From the NCBI GenBank assembly GCA_003139695.1, contig PLJM01000006.1, forward strand, positions 1 to 64,000: a stretch of DNA of 64,000 nucleotides. Direction: 5' to 3'. The notes beneath the pieces are model-generated. The model searched no databases. It saw nothing but the letters and a program-made list of their open reading frames with translations, and had not been told where the DNA came from. A program made the translations under genes and the position numbers. This DNA comes from Candidatus Dormiibacterota bacterium (GTDB lineage Bacteria > Chloroflexota > Dormibacteria > Dormibacterales > Dormibacteraceae). This document shows, piece by piece, positions 48,203 through 56,903 of this stretch (the stretch's first letter is position 1; every line of letters starts with the position of its first letter).

Positions 48203-48619
48203 TCAGCTCGCGGGGCGAAAGACAGGCAGGCTGAAGTCTGCGGCAACATCCAGAAAGGCAACCTCGACCTGCTGTCCGATATAGACGTCACCTGTTGGGC
48301 AGTCGACCACGTTGCTCAGGATGCGTAGCGCGGCCTGTTCGGGCAGTTCGATCCAAGCCACCACATACGGCACATCCGGGGGAAACCCTGCCGTGACCAC
48401 GTGGTGCACAACGACGAAGCTATAAACGGTGCCCGACCCTGACACGAGTGACCAAACAAGGTCAATCGATGCACATGCTCGACAGATTGGGCCGGGAAAG
48501 TACTGGTAGTTCTGGCACCGCTGGCACCTTTGTACGCGAAGCTCGTGGTGGCGGCATGCTTCCCAGAAAGGCTCACTGATCTCGTCAGGATCGGGTCTCG
48601 GCCGCTCAGCTGCCTGCAC
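48203..48619 (-). CDS. Zn-ribbon OB-fold protein (DUF35, ChsH2-like)
   Basis: 138 residues from GTG 48619 (another GTG six bases upstream), overlapping the thiolase end. N-terminal zinc ribbon CQRCQNYQYFPGPICRAC (C-x2-C-x10-C-x2-C), then an OB-fold (SGSGTVYSFVVVHHV, PYVVAWIELPEQAALRILSNV). DUF35 proteins pair with thiolase-like proteins next to them, as in steroid side-chain degradation (Ltp2-ChsH2), where the pair does a retro-aldol step. Gene order thiolase-DUF35 supports that partnership. Confidence 0.88.
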   Translation of the reverse strand: MQAAERPRPDPDEISEPFWEACRHHELRVQRCQRCQNYQYFPGPICRACASIDLVWSLVSGSGTVYSFVVVHHVVTAGFPPDVPYVVAWIELPEQAALRILSNVVDCPTGDVYIGQQVEVAFLDVAADFSLPVFRPAS

Positions 48620-49763
48620 TGGCACCTCCCAGCACGATTGCGCTTCCGGCGCAAAAGCCAAAGCCGGTGACCAGGGCAATATCTGCACCGCTAACCTGTC
48701 GGTCCCCCGCCTCAATCCTTAGCTGCTGGACCGCCTCAATGATGTGGTTCAGACCATGGATATAGGCTTCCGATAGAAGACCGCCGTGAGGATTTACAGG
48801 CAACGAGCCAGCGAGGCCGATATTGCCATCCTCGACAAATGGACCGCCTTCTCCCGGCTTGCAAAAGCCGAAATCCTCCAGTTGCTGGATCACTTCGAAG
48901 GTGAAGGCATCGTAGAGAAGGGCAACATCGATATCTTTCGGGCCCACGCCCGCCCGAGCATAGAGTTCGGTCGCCAAGCGGGGAAATGCACTCACCGACA
49001 GATCACGCCAGCCGTCGAAGGGAACGCGAGGAACGTCTCCGCCGCCGTGTACGGCACCCAAGACGTAGACCGGCGGGTGGGGAGCGGACCGCGCGCGATC
49101 CGCCCGCGTCAGAACTACTGCACAAGCACCGTCCGTCTCCTGGCAACAGTCGAACAGTGTGTAGGGGTCGGCAATCACACGGCCGCCGAGGTATTGCTCC
49201 ATTGTCAGCGGGTCTCGGCGCATAGCTCGATCGTTCAAACCTGCATGCGTTCGCTCGATCACCGCTACATAGCCGAGTTGTGCGCGGGTGGTTCCGTATT
49301 CGTGCATGTGCCTTCTGCAGGTCATGCCAAAGATTTGGGCGGGGGTCGAAAACCCGAAAGGCGTCATGAATTGGTGCACTCCGTCTGTTAGAGATGCGCG
49401 GTATCGGCCCATCCGCTTCCCAGATCTGCCCCTCAATGCCCGGTAGCAAACGACATAGTTGGCGAGACCCGCTTCGATGGCCATCGCCGCCTGGGCGATC
49501 ACAGCGCAATTGAAGGTGCCGCCGGCCAGGAAATCGGACCACCAGCGCAACTCCTTGATGCCGAGGCTGGTGCTTACGTCTCTTACCAGGACACTGTCGT
49601 TCTGGTGATAGCACACCAATCCGTCGACCTGGTCAACGCGCAATCCGGCGTCCGCGATTGCATTCAATGAAGCTTCAAGCGCCAAGCTGGCCAGACTAGC
49701 TTGTGTCGACCGGCTGAATTTGGTATAGCCAATTCCCGAGATGCAGACTGCGGGGGAGCGCAT
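48606..49763 (-). CDS. Thiolase-like protein (Ltp2/SCP-x type)
   Basis: 385 residues. Thiolase fold of the lipid-transfer subgroup: SGIGYTKFSRSTQASLASLALEA, LAGGTFNCAVIAQAAMAIEAG, DCCQETDGACAVVLTRAD, NPHGGLLSEAYIHGLNHIIEAVQQLRI and the closing GFGFCAGSAIVLGG. The GGLLSEAYIHG segment and the adjacent DUF35 gene mark it as the Ltp2 type, which acts as aldolase or thiolase on acyl-CoA. It heads a five-gene minus-strand operon with DUF35, ligase, cyclase and VOC genes. Confidence 0.88.
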   Translation of the reverse strand: MRSPAVCISGIGYTKFSRSTQASLASLALEASLNAIADAGLRVDQVDGLVCYHQNDSVLVRDVSTSLGIKELRWWSDFLAGGTFNCAVIAQAAMAIEAGLANYVVCYRALRGRSGKRMGRYRASLTDGVHQFMTPFGFSTPAQIFGMTCRRHMHEYGTTRAQLGYVAVIERTHAGLNDRAMRRDPLTMEQYLGGRVIADPYTLFDCCQETDGACAVVLTRADRARSAPHPPVYVLGAVHGGGDVPRVPFDGWRDLSVSAFPRLATELYARAGVGPKDIDVALLYDAFTFEVIQQLEDFGFCKPGEGGPFVEDGNIGLAGSLPVNPHGGLLSEAYIHGLNHIIEAVQQLRIEAGDRQVSGADIALVTGFGFCAGSAIVLGGASAGS

Positions 49764-49927
49764 ACCTTTATCGAGGGTCTCGGCGTGTCGACCGCAGAAT
49801 TTCCCGGTCGTTTATTCGCGCTTCGTTTTCTGCGTTTCGGCTGTTACAGGTGTTCAATGAAACGCGGTTATCATAGCTACATCGGCTGCATGGGAAGCTC
49901 GTTCAGTGGACTGAAAGGAGGATGGCG

Positions 49928-50740
49928 GTGGAGCTTGGCTTGCGCGGCCTCACCGTGCTCGTTACCGGTGGAAGCCGCGGTCTAGGAAGAGAGATAGCCC
50001 TGGCGTTCGCGGCCGAGGGTGCCAACGTTGCCATCTGTGCGCGACAGGCCGATCAGCTCAAGGCCACCACCAAAGATCTGCAAGCACTGTCAGTCCGCGC
50101 CCTGGCGATTCGGGCAGACCTTTTCGACGCCGCCGAATGCATTCGCGTCGTTGACGAGACGGTGCATGAGTTCGGGCGTCTCGACGTTCTAATCAACAAC
50201 GCTTCCACCAACGTCGTCTATCCGGGACACCTTGAAACTGCTAGCGACGATCTTCTGATGGAGCGCATTCGTGGCAAGGCTCTCGCCGCCATTCGTTGCT
50301 CGCGCGCTGCGCTTCCTTATTTCCGAAAGGTGGGTGGAGGCAAAATCATATGCATTGGTGGTACGGCGGCGCGCTCGGTTTCGGGTAGCCGCGGATTCGG
50401 CTCATCAATGGCATCGGGCCTCGGCAACGCTGTATTGGTGAACTTCGCGAAGCATCTGAGCCACGAGGTCGCGCCAGATCACATCCTCGTCAACGTCGTT
50501 CACCCCGCCTCTATGCGCACTGACCGCTATCCAGCACGCGTCGCAGCCAGGGCACAGGAGATGGGTATAAGCACGGAGGAGGCTGAGAAGGACCTCGCGA
50601 ATCGAATTCCCATAGGCAGGCAAATAGACCCCGAGGACGTCGCCCCCATTGTCGTCTTCCTTGCCTCTACGAAAGCCACAGCAATCACTGGTCAGTCGAT
50701 CGCCGTCGACGGCGGAGTTCTCCCGCAGGTCGTCTACTGA
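49928..50740 (+). CDS. SDR-family oxidoreductase with altered catalytic site
   Basis: 270 residues from GTG 49928; an ATG at 49922 touches the AAGGAGG (49915-49921) and is too close. Rossmann motif VTGGSRGLGREIALAF, NNAS in DVLINNASTN, and the C-terminal VDGGVLP. In the place of the usual Y-x-x-x-K the sequence reads SGLGN (GSSMASGLGNAVLVNFAKHL), so the catalytic Tyr and Lys seem absent. This subgroup may be a reductase with another proton donor or a non-catalytic protein. Paired with the enoyl-CoA hydratase downstream, divergent from the thiolase operon. Confidence 0.82.
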   Translation: MELGLRGLTVLVTGGSRGLGREIALAFAAEGANVAICARQADQLKATTKDLQALSVRALAIRADLFDAAECIRVVDETVHEFGRLDVLINNASTNVVYPGHLETASDDLLMERIRGKALAAIRCSRAALPYFRKVGGGKIICIGGTAARSVSGSRGFGSSMASGLGNAVLVNFAKHLSHEVAPDHILVNVVHPASMRTDRYPARVAARAQEMGISTEEAEKDLANRIPIGRQIDPEDVAPIVVFLASTKATAITGQSIAVDGGVLPQVVY

Positions 50741-50824
50741 GCTGCAGTCCCCAACGTCAACCGATGCCGCTAGTGACCCGAAGACTCGAACTTGTTGTCG
50801 AAGATCCACTCAGGAGGGACAAGA

Positions 50825-51676
50825 ATGGCAGAAGAGTACGGAAGCCTCAGCATCAAATTGCACGACCAGGTCTCGACAATCACGATTGCTAATTCCGCTA
50901 ACAAACCAATCGAGTCGGCCAACCTGCACTGGGAACTCGCCCGAGCGCTGAGTGACATCCGAACCGACAATGGCGTACGGATTGTTGTCATCACGGGCGA
51001 GGGCGATCAGTTCCTTGGCGTTCGCCCGCCCGACTCTTACCGAAGCGAGGTCGGACGTAAAACACGCACCCAGCCTCAGTACTTATGGGAGACGTTCACT
51101 GGCACGGCGATGATGCATGAACAGATGGCGCAGATGGAGAAGCCCATCATTGCCCGAGTCAATGGCGACGCGTTCGGATTCGGATCGACCCTTGTATTCG
51201 CTTGCGATCTCATTGTCGCCAGGGAAGACGCACGATTTGCTGATACTCACATGGCGATGGGCGAGTTCGCTAATCTTGGTCACGCCGATTTCGGCACAGT
51301 TCCCGGGGACGGCGGAACCGCGCTCATGCCGCTGTTCATGACCCCAGCGCTGGCCAAGGAATACCTGATGCTGTCTCGCCCATTCACGGCGACTGAGCTA
51401 GTCCGTCTCGGCATCATCAACTATTCAGTCCCAGCTGACCGCCTGGACTCGACTGTGGATGACCTGGTAGTCCGATTGCTCAAGCGATCGGCCTACGCCC
51501 TCGCATGGACAAAACGCGCCGCGAACAGGATGGTTGCCGAGCAGCTCACGAAAGCGCTTGACGCCGGACTGGGGTACGAGATGGTGACCTTTCTGCAGTG
51601 GGAGCAAATGGGCTGGCGTGACACCAAATCGCTGGGTGGAAAGCCGACCGAGGGAAAGCTCGAACCGGGCGGTTAG
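50825..51676 (+). CDS. Enoyl-CoA hydratase/isomerase-family protein
   Basis: 283 residues from ATG 50825, set by the strong AGGAGG seven bases before it (an in-frame start 33 bases earlier is weaker). Crotonase fold: IRIVVITGEGDQF-like strand, the oxyanion region KPIIARVNGDAFGFGSTLVFACDLIVA, then ARFADTHMAMGEF and GDGGTALMP. The Glu pair used for hydration is not evident at the usual sites (FANLGHAD, PGDGGTA), so isomerase, hydrolase or C-C lyase activity is possible. Sits after the SDR gene on the same strand. Confidence 0.85.
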   Translation: MAEEYGSLSIKLHDQVSTITIANSANKPIESANLHWELARALSDIRTDNGVRIVVITGEGDQFLGVRPPDSYRSEVGRKTRTQPQYLWETFTGTAMMHEQMAQMEKPIIARVNGDAFGFGSTLVFACDLIVAREDARFADTHMAMGEFANLGHADFGTVPGDGGTALMPLFMTPALAKEYLMLSRPFTATELVRLGIINYSVPADRLDSTVDDLVVRLLKRSAYALAWTKRAANRMVAEQLTKALDAGLGYEMVTFLQWEQMGWRDTKSLGGKPTEGKLEPGG

Positions 51677-51688
51677 GCCCGGAAAACC

Positions 51689-52957
51689 TCACAAGATGCT
51701 CGTCGGAGCCACCTCCCGCTCTCGCCCGCTTGCCCCCTGAGGTTTTCGCCGCCCCAGCGTTGGCAGAATTGCCAGTGCCACCGCCAAAGTGGCTCCGGCT
51801 CCAAGTGCCAAACCAGCGCGGCCCCCAAACTGCTGAGATATCCAGCCCACCGCTGGAGCTCCTATCGCGGTCGTTCCCAGAAAGGCGGTCACGTATAGCG
51901 ACATGACGCGGCCGCGAAACTCCCGGGCTGAGTTCAACTGCAAAATGCTGTTGCCTGTTGTCTGGCATGTGACCATGGCGGTCCCCACTGGGACGAGCAC
52001 GGCCATCTCGAGAAGGGCGCTTGGAGCAACTGCCGCAGCAGCCATCAGCACTCCGAGGATCAATGCTGAATGCACGAGGAGGCGATGGGACGGACGCGAC
52101 CGACCCGCCGCAAAAAGGGCGCCCACAAAGGCGCCGACTCCAAGCATTGAAAGGAGCGCTCCGTAGGTCGCTGCTCCCGAGTGAAACGCGTAACGAGCCA
52201 TTAGGGGCAGCACGATGTTCCAGTTGAACGCGAACGTGCCGAGCACCATCATCAACAGCACCGGATAACGCAATTCCGGGCGGGACCAAGTGTATCGCAG
52301 ACCTTCCATGATCTGACCAGGGCCGCGCACGATGGGGAGCCCCTGTTGGAGCTCCTTGGGCCGCATCATCAGCAACCCGGCGACAACTGCGAAAAACGAT
52401 AGTCCGTTGTATAGGAAGCACCAGCCAGTGCCAACCAGCGCAATGACGGCACCTGCAACCGCCGGCCCCAGGACTCGAGAGGACGTGAATACCGCGCTGT
52501 TCAGGCCGACTGCATTCGAAACGTACTCGGGGCCGACCATCTCGCCCACAAAACTCTGCCGTGCGGGATTGTCGAGGACGTTTACGGCCCCGAGGCAGGC
52601 TGCCAGCGCATACACCATCCAAAGCTCAACTTTGTCAGTGAGGGTCAGCAGCCCGAGCACCAGGCCAAGTAGCCCCGATGCAGCCTGCGTTCCGATAAGG
52701 AGGATTCGCTTGTCTGAACGGTCCGCCACCAGCCCGCCCCATGTTCCGAACAGCAGAATTGGAATGGTCTGAAACGCCGCGGTCAGCCCGAGATCAACGC
52801 CGCTTCCCGTGAGATGCAGCACAAGCCAGAACTGGCCCACTCGCTGCATCCAGGTGCCATTCGTTGACACGACCTGCGCTATGAAAAAAAGGCGATAGTT
52901 CCGAATCCGTAGGGAGGCGAATGTTGTGTTGAACCACGTACGGACTGCCCAGATCAC
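51689..52957 (-). CDS. MFS transporter
   Basis: 422 residues, twelve hydrophobic helices. The family's loop motifs appear as GGLVADRSDKRILLIGTQ (loop 2-3) and the related SRPSHRLLV between helices 8 and 9. Resembles the enterobactin-exporter/EntS-type MFS_3 group. A substrate exporter, or uptake of the organic acid handled here, are both possible. Convergent with the enoyl-CoA hydratase gene (12 bases) and followed by the FTR1-like gene on its upstream side. Confidence 0.88.
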   Translation of the reverse strand: MIWAVRTWFNTTFASLRIRNYRLFFIAQVVSTNGTWMQRVGQFWLVLHLTGSGVDLGLTAAFQTIPILLFGTWGGLVADRSDKRILLIGTQAASGLLGLVLGLLTLTDKVELWMVYALAACLGAVNVLDNPARQSFVGEMVGPEYVSNAVGLNSAVFTSSRVLGPAVAGAVIALVGTGWCFLYNGLSFFAVVAGLLMMRPKELQQGLPIVRGPGQIMEGLRYTWSRPELRYPVLLMMVLGTFAFNWNIVLPLMARYAFHSGAATYGALLSMLGVGAFVGALFAAGRSRPSHRLLVHSALILGVLMAAAAVAPSALLEMAVLVPVGTAMVTCQTTGNSILQLNSAREFRGRVMSLYVTAFLGTTAIGAPAVGWISQQFGGRAGLALGAGATLAVALAILPTLGRRKPQGASGREREVAPTSIL

Positions 52958-53023
52958 GCCGAGGCCCCGGGGTTGTTCCGGTAAGACTCAGGTAGAGAGT
53001 CCGCTACGGCCAGGAGTCGAAAT

Positions 53024-54064
53024 TCAACCTTCAGACGCCTCGACCAGTAGAGACGCCCCAGACAGGGTGTGCTCCGAGCGAGAGTCAGTGCCCGCAGCCG
53101 GCGAAGCCAGATTCTGATTAGGCGCCGCAACTTTTGCACTCGCGCGAGCCGCCCGCCGAAGCGCGACTGCGACTGACAGCAGCACGCCCGCCACTAAGAG
53201 GACGCCAGCGATCGTACGGTCGCCGCGCAATCGGTCGACATAGACCGGAATAAATAAGAGGGCGGCCACGGCGAAGATGGCCAGAAGGCCATCGGTCACG
53301 AACAAGCCCCAAACTTCGAGCACGGTGGCGCGGACGAAGCGCAATAGGGGCACCTTCTCGAAAGCCACTGTGGGACGGCGTCGTAGGTACATGACCAAAG
53401 CCATCGACGCGGCCGCGTACACGACGATCAGAGGAATCAAGACCGCATCGCCGCTCCACCATGTGACGCCGAGACCTTCGCCAGCAAAAAACGTGCCAAA
53501 GGAGGTGAGCATCACGCCCACCACGTATTTCACAGTGTTTTCCGGCACCCGGGTCAAGGGATGTCTCACCGCGATTCCCGCGACTACAACGACGACCAAC
53601 GAAATCGAGGCTCCAATTTCGGCCGCAGGCAGGCTATTCAACCCTCCAAGAGCTACGACTATGAAAACCACCTCGAGGCCCTCTAGGAATACCCCGCCGA
53701 ACGCGGTCCCGAACGCGTGGCCGGTAGTCATCAGCTCACCCCGAGTCTCCTCGTATGCGGCGCCTTCATCGTGTAATGCCTTCAGGCCTGTCGAGCGCAG
53801 GATGGCCTTGTACAGCCAACCCAGCCCAAAGAGCAACAATCCAACCCCGACGAGGGTGCGAGTGAACGCGATGGAAACGTCTGACGTGATCGCAAAGCCG
53901 AACACTGCGACGAGCAAACCGAGCACTGCGAAAGCAGCGACTGTCCCAAGGAGGGCGGAGCGCCACCCCTTGAACATTCCCACTGCCAGCACGATCGTAA
54001 GAGCCTCGACCCACTCAACCCCTGCTGCCAGGAAGGTGGCTAACACAACCAGAGCGCTGCTCAT
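53024..54064 (-). CDS. FTR1-like predicted membrane permease (COG4280 type)
   Basis: 346 residues, about nine membrane helices and a basic/Ser-rich tail. Two metal-permease-like motifs: AAGVEWVEALTIVLAVG near the N-terminus and GGVFLEGLEVVFIVVALGG (E-G-L-E, as in the R-E-G-L-E of FTR1 iron permeases) after the first cytoplasmic loop. A metal or other ion transport role is inferred from these acidic intramembrane motifs. The promoter region holds an inverted repeat at 54135-54158 that could bind a metal-responsive repressor. Confidence 0.65.
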   Translation of the reverse strand: MSSALVVLATFLAAGVEWVEALTIVLAVGMFKGWRSALLGTVAAFAVLGLLVAVFGFAITSDVSIAFTRTLVGVGLLLFGLGWLYKAILRSTGLKALHDEGAAYEETRGELMTTGHAFGTAFGGVFLEGLEVVFIVVALGGLNSLPAAEIGASISLVVVVVAGIAVRHPLTRVPENTVKYVVGVMLTSFGTFFAGEGLGVTWWSGDAVLIPLIVVYAAASMALVMYLRRRPTVAFEKVPLLRFVRATVLEVWGLFVTDGLLAIFAVAALLFIPVYVDRLRGDRTIAGVLLVAGVLLSVAVALRRAARASAKVAAPNQNLASPAAGTDSRSEHTLSGASLLVEASEG

Positions 54065-54134
54065 GGTTCGCTCGTCAAGGAACCGGCGTCAACAGATAAA
54101 GCGTCCAAGGTACGTGCGCACTAGAGCATACCTG

Positions 54135-54158
54135 TTTCGTAGAACTATTGCTACAAAA
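54135..54158. promoter_or_regulatory. Inverted repeat upstream of the FTR1-like gene
   Basis: Arms TTTCGTAG (54135-54142) and CTACAAAA (54151-54158) pair with one mismatch around an 8-base centre, about 70 bases upstream of the permease ATG and about 40 bases past the FAD-gene stop. AT-rich dyads at this place are typical of repressor operators such as those of DtxR/Fur-type regulators. Confidence 0.4.
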
Positions 54159-54183
54159 TCATGGCGGACAGGCTCCCGAACTG

Positions 54184-55518
54184 TTAGGCGGCCGCAGCGT
54201 CTTCGCCGGCCAGCAACCCAAGCGTGATCGCAGCCGCAATGCCGGCCCCGTATGCGGGGCGCGGGCCGCCCTGGAAGCCGCCAGCAGCTCCGCCCACCGC
54301 GTATAGGCCGGAGATTGGCCCGGTTGGTCCGAGCACCCGAGCGTGGGAGTCGACCAGAGGGCCGCCCATCGTAAACGTCAGGCCCACCCCAACCGGAATC
54401 GCCAGGTACGGTGGGGCGAGCGGAGTTGCAAACGACTGGACCGCGTTCGAGAGCGCCGCCGAGTCGACCCCCATAAGTCGGGCCAGCTCGGACAAGTTAT
54501 CAGCCGACTCGATCCGAGCGCCGGCCAAGAGCAAGTTCGGATTGGGCGGAACGATGTGAACCCGCCCTGCAGTCTCCCACAGGGTGCGATCAAAGACGAT
54601 CCAAGTGGAAGCGGGATCAGCCATCCGGGCGATTCGGTTGGCAGCAGAGATACCACCACTACGTTCATCGCAGAAGCGGCGGCCATCCGGGCCAATGAGC
54701 AACGATGCTGTTGCGAGCCTGTCCAGCATCGGATAGTGGCCAATATCCGGAATGCGTGTCGCGTCCCGGTGCAGCAGGTGGGCGTAAAGCGCTTGGGGGT
54801 TGACCAGCTTCGCTCCGAGCTCGAGAGCAATCGTGAGGGAGGTACCGGCGCCGGTGCCGGCCCCACGCTGAATGATGTTTTCCGGCCGCGATATGCCTGC
54901 ATGCTGTCGAAGGAGGTCGAGGTTAGCCTGGAAGCCTCCGTCCGCGAGCACTAGAGCCCTGCACGTGAAATCGACTCGGTGACCAGACTCGACTTCCCGC
55001 GCGACCACTCCGATCAGCTTCTGCGCGCTCATTTGAACGGTGTGGGCTTCAACGCCTGATAGGTAGCGGCCGCCTGCGTCGACGAAACTCTTGTAAAGCT
55101 TCAGCACACTCACGTCCGCGCCGCGGCGGACCCAGACAGGGCCCCGCCTGTTGGGCCTCACCGGCGCCATGACCGGTGCGCCACGCAACTTGACATAACG
55201 TATGCCGTGAGCACGAGTCCACAGGTAGGCGCGATGACTCGAGGCGGTTATTGCGCGTACAAGTGGTTCGCTCAAGTAGCCTTCACCAGCCTCAAGTAAC
55301 TTGTCGGCTACGTCGTTGGGGTCCGCCCACGGGGGCGAGCCCCCAATGTGGAACATTGCGCCACTCATTCGCGAGTTGCTCCAACCTGGCGCGAGTTCGC
55401 TACGTTCCAGGATGACAACGCGGGAACCAAGCTCTTGTGCGCGTAAAGCGGCAGTGAGACCGCCGAAACCCCCTCCTACTACAACCAGGTCCGAGCTCAG
55501 ATGGGCGGGAGCCCTCAT
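54184..55518 (-). CDS. FAD-dependent oxidoreductase (fumarate reductase/ketosteroid dehydrogenase-like)
   Basis: 444 residues. FAD-binding GxGxxG in DLVVVGGGFGGLTAALRA, then VVILERSELAPGWSNSRMSGAMFH, the second FAD segment RALVLADGGFQANLDLLRQ, and the closing FTMGGPLVDSHARVLG with GLYAVGGAAGGFQGG and YGAGIAAAITLG. These are features of the fumarate reductase flavoprotein/tricarballylate or 3-ketosteroid dehydrogenase group. It would remove or add hydrogen at a C-C bond. Overlaps the small membrane-protein gene upstream (ATGA). Confidence 0.85.
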   Translation of the reverse strand: MRAPAHLSSDLVVVGGGFGGLTAALRAQELGSRVVILERSELAPGWSNSRMSGAMFHIGGSPPWADPNDVADKLLEAGEGYLSEPLVRAITASSHRAYLWTRAHGIRYVKLRGAPVMAPVRPNRRGPVWVRRGADVSVLKLYKSFVDAGGRYLSGVEAHTVQMSAQKLIGVVAREVESGHRVDFTCRALVLADGGFQANLDLLRQHAGISRPENIIQRGAGTGAGTSLTIALELGAKLVNPQALYAHLLHRDATRIPDIGHYPMLDRLATASLLIGPDGRRFCDERSGGISAANRIARMADPASTWIVFDRTLWETAGRVHIVPPNPNLLLAGARIESADNLSELARLMGVDSAALSNAVQSFATPLAPPYLAIPVGVGLTFTMGGPLVDSHARVLGPTGPISGLYAVGGAAGGFQGGPRPAYGAGIAAAITLGLLAGEDAAAA

Positions 55519-55805
55519 TGGGGCAGAAGGGTGTCCCCAATGACCTGGGTCATCTCGTGCATGTAGGCCAGTCCTGCACCGACCGCACCGGCCAGCGCTG
55601 TCGCGCGCACCAACCGACCAGCTCGCGTACCTCCAGTGCCGGACGCGACCAGCAGAAAAGTCGCCACCGCAGAGCCGAATGCGACTCGCTTTCCGTGCTT
55701 CCGCACAAACTGAAGAACGGGATAGGATTCGGCAACAACCAGCTGGTAAGTTGACTCACGCTCGATGGCCGCTGGAACATCATGTCGCCCGCGATGACTT
55801 GTCAT
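55515..55805 (-). CDS. Small membrane protein upstream of the FAD oxidoreductase
   Basis: 96 residues from ATG 55805 (a start 24 bases earlier would add eight residues). Two short hydrophobic helices (about 39-55 and 65-80) after a polar start. Not recognised; stop overlaps the oxidoreductase start by four bases, so it could be its membrane anchor, as small subunits are for other flavoproteins. Confidence 0.5.
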   Translation of the reverse strand: MTSHRGRHDVPAAIERESTYQLVVAESYPVLQFVRKHGKRVAFGSAVATFLLVASGTGGTRAGRLVRATALAGAVGAGLAYMHEMTQVIGDTLLPQ

Positions 55806-55912
55806 CAAACCGCTCCTATCTTGCCGCAAACCAGTCCGATATTTGGGAGTGAAAGTCCAATATTAGAGCAGGCATAGAACGCATGCAGACACCGCGTCAA
55901 CTGCGAACGTCC

Positions 55913-55922
55913 ATCGTACGAT
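55913..55922. promoter_or_regulatory. Perfect 10-bp palindrome in the IclR intergenic region
   Basis: ATCGTACGAT, midway between the divergent small membrane-protein and IclR genes and about 100 bases upstream of the IclR ATG. IclR proteins bind palindromes near their own promoters, so it is a candidate operator. Short, hence weak. Confidence 0.35.
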
Positions 55923-56021
55923 CGTGCGAAACATAGGGCTTGAGCCCAAATCGACTAGGGCGGACACAACCTTCCACTCGTCTGGACAACAGCCTTTTCA
56001 TATGGGAGTCTGTGGACGACT

Positions 56022-56903
56022 ATGTCGCAGATTGAGATCGTGGATAGCTTCGACCGAGGCCCTACCACAGGGCTGCCCGAGTTTCCTAATCGGCTTGACG
56101 TCACGTTGACGGCCGCGGACATCGTCGCCCGCACCGGACTCCCACGAAGTAGCGTGTTCAGAGGCCTGCGCTCGTTGATCGATAAGGGTTTCGTATATCA
56201 GGACGTGGCAAGCAAAAGATACGCATTGGGTCCACGAATGCTTCAGCTAGGCATGGCAGCTCGCCGTCAGTTAGCTTCCGAGCAGCTGGTCGTTTTGCCT
56301 CTGGTTGAACTCGGTAGTCAGACAAACGAAACCGTGACCTTCAGCCTAGTCGACACGCCTTGGCGAATTTGCGTCTATCAGATCGAGTCGCGCAGTGAGC
56401 TTCGGCAATTCGCTCAGGTTGGCGCGCGATACGCACTACATCTCGGCGCGGCTGGAAAGGTCGTCCTCGCATACCTGCCTGCCGATCTCTCCGCAGTCGT
56501 TCTCAAGCACCACAAGGTGCCTTCGTTGAGGGCGAACGAGATCAGCCGAGAGTTAGTTCAGATACGAAAGGCGGGGTATGCAACCACTACAGGAGAGCGC
56601 GTCGCGGGTGCGTCATCCGTCGCCGCGCCGGTGTTTGTCGGCGGCAATATCTTTGGCAGCGTCGCGGTGGCCGGTCCCACGGATCGGATCGCCCCGATGG
56701 TCGCACGCCATCAGGCGGCTGTTGTGAGGAGTGCAAGACAACTTTCAGACCGTCTCTCCGCGCATGAACCTGGTCTGGAGGTAAACCGCCGCAGCCTCAG
56801 ACTGATTGGGATTCGTGCCAACACGAAGCCCTTGTCGGTTGGCAAGGCACCGGCTGGCAGACGTGGACGGCACTCGAAGGCTCAGCTCAAGGAAATTCGA
56901 TAA
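56022..56903 (+). CDS. IclR-family transcriptional regulator
   Basis: 293 residues. Winged-helix N-terminus (LTAADIVARTGLPRSSVFRGLRSLIDKGFVYQD, KRYALGPRMLQLG) and IclR effector domain (ETVTFSLVDTPWRICVYQIES, LHLGAAGKVVLAYLPADL, GYATTTGERVAGASSVAAPVF, FGSVAVAGPTDRI). Its 40-residue basic C-terminal tail is longer than usual. IclR proteins generally control adjacent catabolic operons in response to pathway acids. The stop overlaps the convergent cyclase stop by 17 bases. The ComA-like operon downstream is the most likely target. Confidence 0.88.
   Translation: MSQIEIVDSFDRGPTTGLPEFPNRLDVTLTAADIVARTGLPRSSVFRGLRSLIDKGFVYQDVASKRYALGPRMLQLGMAARRQLASEQLVVLPLVELGSQTNETVTFSLVDTPWRICVYQIESRSELRQFAQVGARYALHLGAAGKVVLAYLPADLSAVVLKHHKVPSLRANEISRELVQIRKAGYATTTGERVAGASSVAAPVFVGGNIFGSVAVAGPTDRIAPMVARHQAAVVRSARQLSDRLSAHEPGLEVNRRSLRLIGIRANTKPLSVGKAPAGRRGRHSKAQLKEIR

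Noticed and set aside
53277-54227. 316-codon plus-strand frame opposite the FTR1-like gene
   Set aside because: Arg/Ser/Thr/Pro-rich antisense translation of a membrane-protein gene, with no RBS or motif; the minus-strand frame has clear membrane helices.
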